Assembly: GCF_011751885.2 (NCBI RefSeq)
Contig: NZ_CP061771.1
Span: forward strand, 2,604,001 to 2,668,000
Source: Salinibacterium sp. ZJ450
GTDB taxonomy: Bacteria; Actinomycetota; Actinomycetes; Actinomycetales; Microbacteriaceae
Direction: 5' to 3'
Length of the DNA: 64,000 nt
Notes under the pieces: model-generated
Seen by the model: the letters and a program-made list of their open reading frames with translations, nothing else
What the model was told of the DNA's origin: nothing
Databases searched by the model: none
Translations under genes and position numbers: made by a program
Shown: positions 41,534-49,546 of the stretch, piece by piece
How positions within the stretch are numbered: the first letter of the stretch is position 1
How the letters are laid out: every line of letters starts with the position of its first letter

Positions 41534-42972
41534 GATGCCTTCTCCTCAAGATTGCGAATGGTCGCAGAGCCAGCGCCGGAATCCGCCCCATCCAAGTTCG
41601 CCCCACCGCGATATCGCGCCCCGTGGTGCTCCTCGAACAGCCGGGTGTTGCCGGCGCCGAACAGCCGCTCCCGGAACGTCGACTCCTCATACGCCGTGCG
41701 GTACAGCCCGCGCCGTTGCAGCTCGGGCACCACGTACTCGATGAAGTCCTCCGCGGTGCCCGGGGTGAGGAACTGCCGCAGGTTGAAACCGTCAAGCCCC
41801 GTGGCATCTACCCAGCCCTCGATCGCGTCGGCCACCTGCACCGGCGACCCGGCCGCGTAGAACGGGCCGCGGTCGAACCGGGTGACGGCGTCGAGTGCCT
41901 GCCCGACCGTGGTGGTGTCGGTGTAGAACCGCCGACCGGACTGCGCGTTGTCCCGCCCGGCCTTCGCCTCGGCGGCGAGGATGTCGCGGATCAGCGCGTT
42001 CTTCGGATACGCGGCCAGGTCGATGCCCGACCCGCCAGCGTGCGCCAGGTACCCCTCGGCGCTAGAGAGTTGCCTGAATCGAGCGGCCTTGCGTTCCGCG
42101 TCATCCTGATCCCGACCGACAATGATCACCGCGCTGGCGTAGGTCTTGATGTGCTCAGGCTTGCGGCCGAGCAGTTCGGCCTGCCGGCGGATGTCGGCGA
42201 TGTTCTCCCGGTACACGTCGAGGTCGCGGCCGCCCACGAACACGCCCTCCGCGTGCTTCGCGGCGAAGGCGCGGCCTCGGTCGGAGGAGCCGGCCTGGAA
42301 GATCACCGGGGTGCGCTGTGCCGACGGCTGCGACAGGTGCGGGCCGGCCACCTGGAAGTTCGGGCCGACGTGGTTGATGTAGCGCACCTTCGCCGGGTCG
42401 GTGTAGACGCGAGCGTCGCGGTCCTGGATCACCGCGTCGTCATCCCAGGAGCCCTCCCACAGCTTGTACAGCACGTCGAGGTACTCGTCGGCGATGCCGT
42501 AGCGGTCGTCGTGGGCGACCTCGTCGGCGAGGCCGAAGTTGCGGGCGGCGTTCGGCAGGTAGGAGGTGACCACGTTCCAGCCGAAGCGGCCCTTGGTGAG
42601 GTGGTCGAGGGTGCTCGCCCGGCGGGCGAACGCGAACGGCGGCTCGTAGGTGGTGGAGAAGGTGGCCGCGAAGGCGAGGTGCTTGGTGACCGCCGCCATC
42701 GCCGGGATCACCAGCAGCGGGTCGTTCGACGGGATCTGCACCGCCTCGCGCAGCGCCGTCTCCGGCCCGTTGCGGTAGCCGTCGTAAGTGCCGATCACGT
42801 CGGCGAGGAACACCGAGTCGAACAGCCCCGCCTCCAGCAGCTTGGCCTGCTCCACCCAGAACTCGAGGTCGTTGAAGCGGTGCCGGGTGTTCGCCGGGTG
42901 CACCCAGAGGCCGTGCGAGATGTGCCCGACGGTGTTCATTTCGAACAGGTTGAAGCCGATGTGCCTGGTCAT
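41530..42972 (-). CDS. LLM-class flavin-dependent monooxygenase, NtaA/SnaA/DszA/DmoA family
   Basis: 480 aa, luciferase-like TIM barrel. Family signatures: GFNLFEMNTVGHISHGLW at the start, FDSVFLADVIGTYDGYRNG, FGWNVVTSYLPNAARNFGL, HVGPNFQVAGPHLSQPSAQRTPVIFQAGSS and GGSGIDL near the substrate pocket. Uses FMNH2 supplied by a separate reductase, not seen here. First gene of a three- or four-gene operon (LLM, DszC/SfnB-like, aldo/keto reductase, small membrane protein). Divergent from metQ with a shared control region. Substrate not predictable; oxidative cleavage of a C-S compound fits the context. Confidence 0.87.
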   Translation of the reverse strand: MTRHIGFNLFEMNTVGHISHGLWVHPANTRHRFNDLEFWVEQAKLLEAGLFDSVFLADVIGTYDGYRNGPETALREAVQIPSNDPLLVIPAMAAVTKHLAFAATFSTTYEPPFAFARRASTLDHLTKGRFGWNVVTSYLPNAARNFGLADEVAHDDRYGIADEYLDVLYKLWEGSWDDDAVIQDRDARVYTDPAKVRYINHVGPNFQVAGPHLSQPSAQRTPVIFQAGSSDRGRAFAAKHAEGVFVGGRDLDVYRENIADIRRQAELLGRKPEHIKTYASAVIIVGRDQDDAERKAARFRQLSSAEGYLAHAGGSGIDLAAYPKNALIRDILAAEAKAGRDNAQSGRRFYTDTTTVGQALDAVTRFDRGPFYAAGSPVQVADAIEGWVDATGLDGFNLRQFLTPGTAEDFIEYVVPELQRRGLYRTAYEESTFRERLFGAGNTRLFEEHHGARYRGGANLDGADSGAGSATIRNLEEKAS

Positions 42973-43009
42973 GCAGCCGAGCCTCCCCCGGCCGCCCCGC
43001 GGCGGGCAA

Positions 43010-43043
43010 TTGTTACGTCACGCGAAGTCACATGACGAAACAA
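43010..43043. promoter_or_regulatory. Inverted repeat in the divergent LLM-metQ promoter region
   Basis: TTGTTACGTCA (43010-43020) and TGACGAAACAA (43033-43043) match as reverse complements at 10 of 11 positions with a 12-base spacer. The inner words TGTTACG and CGAAACA are 18 bases apart; upstream of metY (58345-58377) TGTTACG and CGTAACA are 19 apart. This suggests a common sulfur-responsive regulator; inference. Confidence 0.45.
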
Positions 43044-43127
43044 GCTCGCCAATCGCGCTCCGGCGTCGCTACCTTCGCAACCACGCCAATCCGGCACTCG
43101 CATTCCCCGACTCACGAAGGCATTCAC

Positions 43128-44096
43128 ATGGCACACGAGAACACACCACCTGCGGCGGCTCCCGTCCTCCCGGAACGCAAGAAGAACAAGACCGGCCTGA
43201 TCGCGGGCATCGCGATCGCGGCTGTCGCGGTGATCATCGCGGCCGTGCTGATCGTGCCGAGCTGGTTCAGTTCGAACGCGGCACCCGCGGGTGCTGCCGG
43301 CGCGGACGAGCCGGTCACCGTGACCATCGGCACCACCGACGCCAGCCAGCCGCACTGGAAGGTGCTCGGAGAGCTGCTGCTCGAGGAGGGCATCAAGCTC
43401 GAGCTGATCAACTTCACCGACTACCCGCTGCCGAACCCGGCGCTCGCGGCCGGCGAGACCGACCTGAACGCGTTCCAGCACCTCGACTACCTGTCGAACC
43501 ACAACGTGGCCACCGGCGACGACCTGCAGCCGATCGGTTCGACCATCATCGTGCCGCTGCCGCTGTACTCCGAGAAGTGGGGCTCCGTTGAGGAGATTCC
43601 GGATGGCGGCCAGATCGCCATCCCGAACGACCCGAGCAACCAGGCCCGTGCCCTCGGTGTGCTCGAGGCCGCCGGCCTGATCACCCTCGACGGCAAGGAG
43701 AAGGTTCCCACCCCGGCGAACATCGACGCCGCGAAGTCCCGCGTCACGGTGATCCCGGTCGAGGCGTCCCAGACGCCCGCCGCGCTGCAGTCCGCCGACG
43801 GCGCGATCATCAACAACAACTTCTCGAAGGATGCCGGCATCGACCCGGCGAGCGCGCTGTACTTCGTGGACCCCAACGACGCGAAGAGCTGGCCGTACCT
43901 CAACATCATCGCCGCCCGCGCCGATGACATCGACAACGAGACCTACCTCAAGGTTGCCGAGCTGTACCACACGAAGGCCGTCACCGACCTGGTCATCGAG
44001 CAGTCCGGCGGCAGTGCCGTGGTGATCGAGCTCGACGCCGAGGAGCTGCGCGAGCGTCTCGCCTCCATCGAGGAAGAGAAGCGCGCCGCCCAGTAG
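43128..44096 (+). CDS. metQ: MetQ/NlpA-family methionine-binding protein with N-terminal TM anchor
   Basis: 322 aa substrate-binding protein of the D/L-methionine ABC importer. The NlpA fold is shown by VTIGTTDASQPHWKVL, INFTDYPLPNPALAAGETDLNAFQHLDYL, LPLYSEKW, GGQIAIPNDPSNQARAL, LQSADGAIINNNFSKDAGI and KVAELYHTKAV. The N-terminus has a basic stretch (ERKKNKTG) and one hydrophobic helix (GLIAGIAIAAVAVIIAAVLI) without a lipobox Cys, so it is anchored by a TM helix, unlike typical MetQ lipoproteins. ATG 43128 has GAAGG eight bases upstream. Followed by metN after 87 bases. Confidence 0.88.
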   Translation: MAHENTPPAAAPVLPERKKNKTGLIAGIAIAAVAVIIAAVLIVPSWFSSNAAPAGAAGADEPVTVTIGTTDASQPHWKVLGELLLEEGIKLELINFTDYPLPNPALAAGETDLNAFQHLDYLSNHNVATGDDLQPIGSTIIVPLPLYSEKWGSVEEIPDGGQIAIPNDPSNQARALGVLEAAGLITLDGKEKVPTPANIDAAKSRVTVIPVEASQTPAALQSADGAIINNNFSKDAGIDPASALYFVDPNDAKSWPYLNIIAARADDIDNETYLKVAELYHTKAVTDLVIEQSGGSAVVIELDAEELRERLASIEEEKRAAQ

Positions 44097-44183
44097 CGGA
44101 GTGCGAACGGACGTCGCGGACCCGGTGCTGGGTCCGCGACATCCGCAGTCCCACCCATGCACGTCACCTGAGGACCGGAGCTT

Positions 44184-45251
44184 ATGCCCGACATCATCGA
44201 ACCCCAGAGCATCATCCAATTCCACGGCGTCACGAAGACCTTCGACACCCCGAACGGCCCCGTGACCGCAGTCGACAGCGTCGACCTGAGCATCACCCAG
44301 GGCGAGATCTTCGGCATCATCGGATACTCCGGCGCCGGCAAGAGCACCCTGGTGCGGCTGATCAACGGCCTCGAACGCATCAGCAGCGGCCGGGTCAGCG
44401 TCGACGGGGTCGACATCAGCAGCATCCCGGAGTCAAAACTGCGCCCGGTGCGCGCCCGGATCGGCATGATCTTCCAGCAGTTCAACCTGTTCCGGTCGCG
44501 CACCGTGGCCGGCAATGTCGCCTACCCGCTGCGGGTGGCCGGCTGGCCCAAGGACAAGCGCAACGCCCGGGTGGCCGAGCTGCTGCAGTTCGTCGGCCTG
44601 CTGGAGCGGGCGCACTCCTACCCCGACCAGCTCTCCGGCGGGCAGAAGCAGCGCGTGGGCATCGCCCGCGCCCTCGCCACCTCGCCGCGGATCCTGCTCG
44701 CCGACGAGTCCACCAGCGCGCTCGACCCGGAGACCACCCAAGACGTGCTGGCGCTGCTGAAGAAGGTGAACCGCGAGCTCGGCATCACCATCGTGGTGAT
44801 CACCCACGAGATGGACGTGGTGCGGCAGATCGCCGACCGCGTCGCTGTGCTCAATGAGGGCCGCGTGGTCGAGCAGGGCAGCGTCTACGAGGTGTTCTCC
44901 AACCCGCAGACCCGCACCGCGCACCGCTTCGTCAGCACCGTGCTGCACGACACCCCCGCCGACGGCGACCTGAACCGCCTGCGCCGGGAACACACCGGCC
45001 GCATCATCAGCGCCGCCGTCGCCGACGGCAACAAGGTGGGATCGGTGCTGTCGGATGCCGGTGCCCACGGTGTGCGGTTCGAGATCATCTTCGGCGGCAT
45101 CAGCACCCTGCAGGGCCGCTCGTTCGGCTCGCTCACGATCGAACTGATCGGGCCGGATGTCGGAGTCGACGCGGTCATCGATGAGCTGCGCCGCGTCACC
45201 ACCGTCGACGAGCTCGAAGAGCTCGCCCTGCTCGAGGAGGTTTCCGCATGA
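44184..45251 (+). CDS. metN: Methionine ABC transporter ATP-binding protein
   Basis: 355 aa. ABC domain (about 10-245) with Walker A GYSGAGKST, signature LSGGQKQR, Walker B ILLADESTSALD and the MetN-typical MIFQQFNLFRSRTVAGNVAYPL. The C-terminal NIL (ACT-like) domain (about 270-350), starting TGRIISAAVADG, binds methionine and inhibits uptake when the internal pool is high. Stop overlaps metI (ATGA). Confidence 0.94.
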   Translation: MPDIIEPQSIIQFHGVTKTFDTPNGPVTAVDSVDLSITQGEIFGIIGYSGAGKSTLVRLINGLERISSGRVSVDGVDISSIPESKLRPVRARIGMIFQQFNLFRSRTVAGNVAYPLRVAGWPKDKRNARVAELLQFVGLLERAHSYPDQLSGGQKQRVGIARALATSPRILLADESTSALDPETTQDVLALLKKVNRELGITIVVITHEMDVVRQIADRVAVLNEGRVVEQGSVYEVFSNPQTRTAHRFVSTVLHDTPADGDLNRLRREHTGRIISAAVADGNKVGSVLSDAGAHGVRFEIIFGGISTLQGRSFGSLTIELIGPDVGVDAVIDELRRVTTVDELEELALLEEVSA

Positions 45252-45925
45252 CCGTCCGCACCGAGGGCTGGGAGTGGGACTGGCACACGCCGCTCGCCCT
45301 GGACGCCGTCACCGACACGCTCTACATGGTGTGCCTCACCCTGCTGATCGGCGGCGGGCTCGGTCTGGTGCTCGGGCTGGCGCTGTACACCAGCCGGGCG
45401 GGGGCGATCCTCGAGAACCGGTGGGTTTTCGGCATCCTGAACTTCCTGGTCAATATCGTGCGACCGATCCCGTTCGTGATTCTGCTGGTGGCGGTGGCGC
45501 CGCTGACCAAGCTGATCGTCGGCACGTTCCTCGGCACGACCGCCGCGGTGGTGCCGCTGGCGATCGCGACGGCGTTCGGGTTCTCCCGCATCGTGGAGCA
45601 GAACCTGGTAACCATCGAGCCCGGCGTGATCGAGGCGGCCCGGGCGGTGGGGGCGGGGCCGTGGCGGATCATCCTGACCCTGCTGGTGCCCGAAGCGCTC
45701 GGCCCGCTGATCCTCGGCTTCACCTTCGTGTTCGTGGCGGTGGTCGACATGACCGCGGTGGCCGGCATCGTCGGCGGAGGCGGCATCGGCGACTTCGCGC
45801 TGGCGTATGGGCACCAGCGCTGGAATCAGGAAGTGGTGTGGATCTCGGTGGCCGTGATCGTCGTGATCGTGCAACTGGTGCAGCTGCTCGGCAACAAGCT
45901 GGCGCGGAAGGCGCTGCGGCACTAG
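45248..45925 (+). CDS. metI: Methionine ABC transporter permease
   Basis: 225 aa with five TM segments. NIVRPIPFVILLVAVAPLTK and the EAA-type coupling loop VIEAARAVGAGPWRIILTLLVPEALGPLILG are typical of MetI, followed by GIVGGGGIGDFALAYGHQRWN. Last gene of metQ-metN-metI, then the 66-bp palindrome. Confidence 0.94.
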   Translation: MTVRTEGWEWDWHTPLALDAVTDTLYMVCLTLLIGGGLGLVLGLALYTSRAGAILENRWVFGILNFLVNIVRPIPFVILLVAVAPLTKLIVGTFLGTTAAVVPLAIATAFGFSRIVEQNLVTIEPGVIEAARAVGAGPWRIILTLLVPEALGPLILGFTFVFVAVVDMTAVAGIVGGGGIGDFALAYGHQRWNQEVVWISVAVIVVIVQLVQLLGNKLARKALRH

Positions 45926-45936
45926 CCGCCGTGCGC

Positions 45937-46002
45937 GAGCGCTGCGAAAACGGCCGAACGCCGGCGCCGCGGCGGCCGCGCTCGGCCGTTTTCGCGGCGC
46001 TC
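45937..46002. repeat. 66-bp palindromic element, copy 2, between convergent genes
   Basis: The 21-base arms 45937-45957 and 45982-46002 differ at one position (GAGCGCTGCGAAAACGGCCGA). The outer GAGCGCYGYGAAAAC matches the element at 6527-6592, which has the same total length of 66. It lies between metI and ispE ends and probably serves as a bidirectional terminator. Confidence 0.65.
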
Positions 46003-46040
46003 ACCGACGGAATGTCTGCGGGGCGGGGCGAGGCGCGGGG

Positions 46041-46976
46041 CTACTCCGCGATGACCCGGGCGCCGTGTACCGGGCCGGTCACGCGCACCACGTTCAGCTG
46101 CGCGGCGCTCAGTGCGATCTGCAGCTCCAGGGCGCTGTCGAGGTCGGCGGCGAGGAACGCCACGGTGGGGCCGGAGCCCGACACGATCCCGGCCAGCGCC
46201 CCGTTCTCCTCGCCGAGTTCGAGCACCGTGGTCAGGCCGTGCTCCAGCTGCAGCGCGGGCGCCTGCAGGTCGTTGTGCAGGGTGTCGGCGAGCATCTGCG
46301 GGTCGCCGGCGCGGAGCGCGTGCAGCACGCTCATGTCCACGTTGGGCGCGGACGAGACCGGCAGGATGTCGCGGCCGTTGCGCTCGCGGTGCTCGTCGAG
46401 CGCGTGGTACACCACCGGGGTGGAGAGCCCGAAGTCGGCCAGCACCAGCACCCACTGGAACTGCCCCCGCGCGAGCGCCGGGCTGAGCTGATCGCCGCGG
46501 CCGGTGCCGATTGCGGTGCCGCCGGTCAGTGCGAAGGGAACATCGGCGCCGAGCTGCGCGGCGAGTTCGAGCAGTTTCTCCCGCGGCAGGTCTGTGCCCC
46601 AGAGCGTGTCGCAGGCCAGCAGTGTGGCCGCGGCATCCGCTGATCCGCCTCCCATTCCGCCGGCGACGGGCACGTGCTTGTCGATCTCGAGTCGCACCCC
46701 GCCGGTGTATCCGGTCGTCGCGGCCAGCAGTTTCGCGGCCTTGATGGCGATGTTCGAGTCGTCGGTGGGCACCCGGTCAAGCGACACGGTTCCGGTGACG
46801 GAGACCGAGAAGTCGTCGGCCGGGTAGGCGCGCACGTCCTCGTACAGCGAGACGGACTGGAACGCCGTCGCCAGGTCGTGGTAGCCGTCATCCTGCAACG
46901 AGCCAACCTTGAGAAAAACATTGATCTTGCCCGGCGCCCTCGTGTGCACCATTCGAGGGGTAGAACCGGGCGTCAT
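46041..46976 (-). CDS. ispE: 4-diphosphocytidyl-2-C-methyl-D-erythritol kinase
   Basis: 311 aa GHMP kinase of the non-mevalonate isoprenoid pathway; phosphorylates CDP-ME with ATP. Motifs: [30 protein letters not shown], the ATP-binding [19 protein letters not shown], and GVVSGSGPT-like [12 protein letters not shown]. Translation may begin at M1 or at MVHTRAPGK eight residues in; neither has a visible ribosome binding site. In other actinobacteria ispE usually follows rsmA directly; here a DUF4287 gene and repeats lie between. Confidence 0.93.
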   Translation of the reverse strand: MTPGSTPRMVHTRAPGKINVFLKVGSLQDDGYHDLATAFQSVSLYEDVRAYPADDFSVSVTGTVSLDRVPTDDSNIAIKAAKLLAATTGYTGGVRLEIDKHVPVAGGMGGGSADAAATLLACDTLWGTDLPREKLLELAAQLGADVPFALTGGTAIGTGRGDQLSPALARGQFQWVLVLADFGLSTPVVYHALDEHRERNGRDILPVSSAPNVDMSVLHALRAGDPQMLADTLHNDLQAPALQLEHGLTTVLELGEENGALAGIVSGSGPTVAFLAADLDSALELQIALSAAQLNVVRVTGPVHGARVIAE

Positions 46977-47021
46977 GCAACTAACTTACTGGTGCGCCGA
47001 GCCAGCACGGTGCACGCCCCG

Positions 47022-47567
47022 TCAGCCGAGGTCTGCGGCGATATCGGTGAGCAGGCGAGCGAGGGTCGGCTTCGCGTGTTCCACCCGGGAACCGTCGATG
47101 ATGCCGGAGTGCGTGAGGTTCAGCGCGGTCTTGCCGTTCTTATCTTCGAGTGACGCGAGCACTGCCTCGCCGTCGACCTTCCAGCGCGCATACGGGCGCT
47201 TCACCTCAGTCTTCGACGAGGATGGCGCGTGGCCGAACTCGGCGGAGACCAGGCGGATCGTGGCGTCGAGCACTGCCGGCACCGGATGCGGCACGGTCTT
47301 GGTGGCGCTCACCGAGAAGGTGCCGTCGCCCTGCTGGCCGGGTAGCCGCATCCCGCGCTCCTGCTCGTAGCGCACCGTGACGCTCTGCGCCCACCAGCCG
47401 TCGACACCCTGCACGTCGACCAGCCAACGGGCGATCTCGGTGTGCGTCCAGAGGGTCGCCTTCTCGACGTCGAGCAGCGCGAACCAGTCATCCGGAGCCT
47501 TGCCGGTGGCCTTCAGCATGGCCTCGTCGCTGAGATTGCTCTTGTGGTCGGATACGCCGTTGCTCAT
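47022..47567 (-). CDS. DUF4287 / SRPBCC-like protein
   Basis: 181 aa, soluble. The N-terminal part (DEAMLKATGKAPDDWFALLD, TEIARWLVDVQGVDGWWAQSVTVRYEQERGMR) matches the DUF4287 helical domain. The C-terminal part (TFSVSATKTVPHPVPAVLDAT, ARWKVDGEAVLASLEDKNGKTALNL) looks like a short SRPBCC/AHSA1-type beta sheet. Start at ATG 47567 with a GGGGGG tract before it; the frame is open to 47765 through repeat DNA. Function unknown. Confidence 0.75.
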   Translation of the reverse strand: MSNGVSDHKSNLSDEAMLKATGKAPDDWFALLDVEKATLWTHTEIARWLVDVQGVDGWWAQSVTVRYEQERGMRLPGQQGDGTFSVSATKTVPHPVPAVLDATIRLVSAEFGHAPSSSKTEVKRPYARWKVDGEAVLASLEDKNGKTALNLTHSGIIDGSRVEHAKPTLARLLTDIAADLG

Positions 47568-47640
47568 GCCCCCCAGTCTGGCACTGGCGGACGCCGATAT
47601 GGCTCGGGCGCGGGACGATCGGTGCGCCGGCAGGGCGTGT

Positions 47641-47726
47641 GCGCAGAACGGCAGCGATTCGCGGCGACACGCCGTGCTGCACGGTTTTTGGACGGCGTGT
47701 CGCTGCGGAATGCTGCCGTTCTGCGC
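47641..47726. repeat. 86-bp nested palindrome, copy 1
   Basis: Outer arms GCGCAGAACGGCAGC (47641-47655) and its perfect complement (47712-47726) enclose an inner pair GACACGCCG / CGGCGTGTC (47666-47674, 47693-47701). The same outer and inner arms and the same total length recur at 60357-60442. No protein is encoded. Confidence 0.75.
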
Positions 47727-47731
47727 GGCAC

Positions 47732-47803
47732 CGGGTTTCGAGACGGCCGCGAGCGGCCTCCTCAACCAACGACAGGGGCCGCGGGCGGCCTCCTCAACCG
47801 GCG
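47732..47803 (+). repeat. Dispersed 40-bp repeat with a partial tandem copy
   Basis: A full copy (47732-47771, CGGGTTTCGAGACGGCCGCG to CTCAACCAACG) is followed by a partial one (47777-47803, GGCCGCGGGCGGCCTCCTCA to CGGCG). It has the GGCCGC-GA-GCGGCC centre of the subtype seen at 36120, and immediately follows the 86-bp palindrome, so two different repeat families abut here. Confidence 0.65.
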
Positions 47804-47816
47804 AAGGAGCTCGGGC

Positions 47817-48653
47817 TCAGGCTGCGGCGCTCACCCGCGCCACCCGCAGGAAGTCGTCGATGGTGAGCTCCTCACCACGCGCCGTCGGCTTCAGCCCGGC
47901 CGCTTCCAGTCGGGCGGATGCCGTGGCCGAGTCCCCGAATACCACCGACAGCGATTGCCGCAGCATTTTGCGGCGCTGTTGGAACGCGGCATCCACCAGG
48001 GCGAAGGTGGCCAGCCGCTCCGCCTCGGTTCCCGGAGCCTGCCCGCGGGTGAAGCCGACCAGGATCGAGTCGACGTTCGGCACCGGCCAGAACACCTGCC
48101 GGCTGACCAGCCCCGACGTCTTCCACTTTCCGTACCAGGCAGCCTTCAGGCTCGGCGCGCCGTACACCTTGGAGCCGGGACCGGCGGCCAGTCGTTGCCC
48201 GACCTCGGCCTGCACCATCACCAGCCCGTGCTCGAGCGACGGGAAGTGCTCGAGGAAATGCAGCAGCACCGGCACCGAGATGTTGTACGGCAGGTTGGCG
48301 ACCAGCGCCGACGGTTCCGCCGGCAACGATGTGACCCGCATCGCGTCGTTCGTGACCACCGTGAGCGGCGCGCCCGGCTGCAGCAGCTCCACTGTCTTCG
48401 GCAACTGCTCGGCCAGGCGCTTGTCGATTTCGACGGCGATGACGGATGCCCCGGCCTCCAGCAGCCCGAGCGTCAAGGAGCCGAGTCCCGGCCCGATCTC
48501 CACCACGGTTGACCCAGCTGCGACGTGCGCGGCGGCGACGATGCGCCGCACCGTGTTGCCGTCGTGCACGAAGTTCTGGCCGAGCTTCTTCGTCGGCTGG
48601 ATGCCGAGCAGTTCGGCGAGGTCGCGGATCTCCGCCGGTCCGAGCAGACTCAT
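47817..48653 (-). CDS. rsmA: 16S rRNA (adenine1518-N6/adenine1519-N6)-dimethyltransferase
   Basis: 278 aa (KsgA). Dimethylates two adjacent adenines in helix 45 of 16S rRNA using SAM. Motifs: LGQNFVHDGNTVRRIV, VEIGPGLGSLTLGLLEAG (SAM binding), and the adenine-pocket NLPYNISVP. The C-terminus has the usual VAFFQRRKMLRQSL-like DAAFQQRRKMLRQSL. Overlaps tatD by 4 bases. In many actinobacteria an rpfB gene lies between tatD and this gene; none is present here. Confidence 0.95.
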   Translation of the reverse strand: MSLLGPAEIRDLAELLGIQPTKKLGQNFVHDGNTVRRIVAAAHVAAGSTVVEIGPGLGSLTLGLLEAGASVIAVEIDKRLAEQLPKTVELLQPGAPLTVVTNDAMRVTSLPAEPSALVANLPYNISVPVLLHFLEHFPSLEHGLVMVQAEVGQRLAAGPGSKVYGAPSLKAAWYGKWKTSGLVSRQVFWPVPNVDSILVGFTRGQAPGTEAERLATFALVDAAFQQRRKMLRQSLSVVFGDSATASARLEAAGLKPTARGEELTIDDFLRVARVSAAA

Positions 48654-49546
48654 TGCGCCAGCACCGGTTCGGACTCCCAGCTGCCGTACACCGCTTCGGT
48701 GTTCGACGAGATCTGAGCGGCCAGCATCGACACGTCGGTGCCGAGGTGCGCGGCCATCGCCCGCAGCGTATGCGGGAGCAGGTACGGCGCATTCGGGCGG
48801 CCGCGGTACGGCTCCGGGGTCAGGTACGGGGCATCCGTCTCCACCAGCAGCAGTGCGCGCGGTGCGGCGTCGAGCGCGCCGCGCAGGGTGCCGGCGTTCT
48901 TGAAGGACACTGTGCCGGCGAAGGACATGTACCAGCCGTTCTCGGTGCAGATCTCGGCCAGTTCGGCGTCGCCGCTGAAGCAGTGGAACACGGTGCGCTC
49001 CGGCGCGCCGACCCGCTTCAGGGTGGCGATCACGTCGGCGTGCGCGTCGCGGTCGTGGATCTGCAGCGCAAGGTCGCGCTGCTTGGCGATCTCGATGTGC
49101 GCCTCGAAGGCGCGGAACTGGGCGTCGCGGCCGTCTTCGCCGGTGCGGTAGAAGTCGAGTCCGGTCTCACCGACGGCGCGCACGCGGGGGCGGCCGGCCA
49201 GTTCGTCGATGGCGGAGAGCGCGTCGTCGAGGGTTCCGGATGTCGCAAGCTCGGGTGTGTCGTTCGGGTGCAGCGCCACGGCGGCGAGCACTCGCGGCTC
49301 ACGGCTCGCGATCTCCGCGGACCAGCGGGAGGTCGCGACATCCGTCCCCACCTGCACGACGCCGCGCACGCCCACGCTGGAGGCCCGGTCGAGCTGCTCC
49401 CGGTAGTCGATCGGGGTGTCGCCGTCGGCGATTTCCAGGTGGGTGTGGTTGTCGTAGACCGGAACCACCAGCGCCTCGGGCAGCGGCGGGTACTGCAGGT
49501 CGCGGCCCTCGGCGGCATGCCGGGCGCGCAGGTGGGGGTCGGTCAC
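48650..49546 (-). CDS. tatD: TatD-family metal-dependent deoxyribonuclease
   Basis: 298 aa TIM-barrel hydrolase. Metal ligands are visible in YDNHTHLEI (HxH), GETGLDFYR (Glu), LQIHDRDAHAD (His), VFHCFSGD (His) and LLVETDAPYL (Asp). The GTG at 49546 overlaps the metG stop (GTGA), which settles the start; the open frame further upstream lies inside metG. Acts in the cytosol on DNA 3' ends or D-aminoacyl substrates depending on paralogue. Second gene of metG-tatD-rsmA. Confidence 0.92.
   Translation of the reverse strand: MTDPHLRARHAAEGRDLQYPPLPEALVVPVYDNHTHLEIADGDTPIDYREQLDRASSVGVRGVVQVGTDVATSRWSAEIASREPRVLAAVALHPNDTPELATSGTLDDALSAIDELAGRPRVRAVGETGLDFYRTGEDGRDAQFRAFEAHIEIAKQRDLALQIHDRDAHADVIATLKRVGAPERTVFHCFSGDAELAEICTENGWYMSFAGTVSFKNAGTLRGALDAAPRALLLVETDAPYLTPEPYRGRPNAPYLLPHTLRAMAAHLGTDVSMLAAQISSNTEAVYGSWESEPVLAQ

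Noticed and set aside
43018-43127. Upstream start for metQ at 43032
   Set aside because: The extra 32 residues are basic and unlike a signal region, overlap the inverted repeat, and ATG 43128 has a good ribosome binding site.
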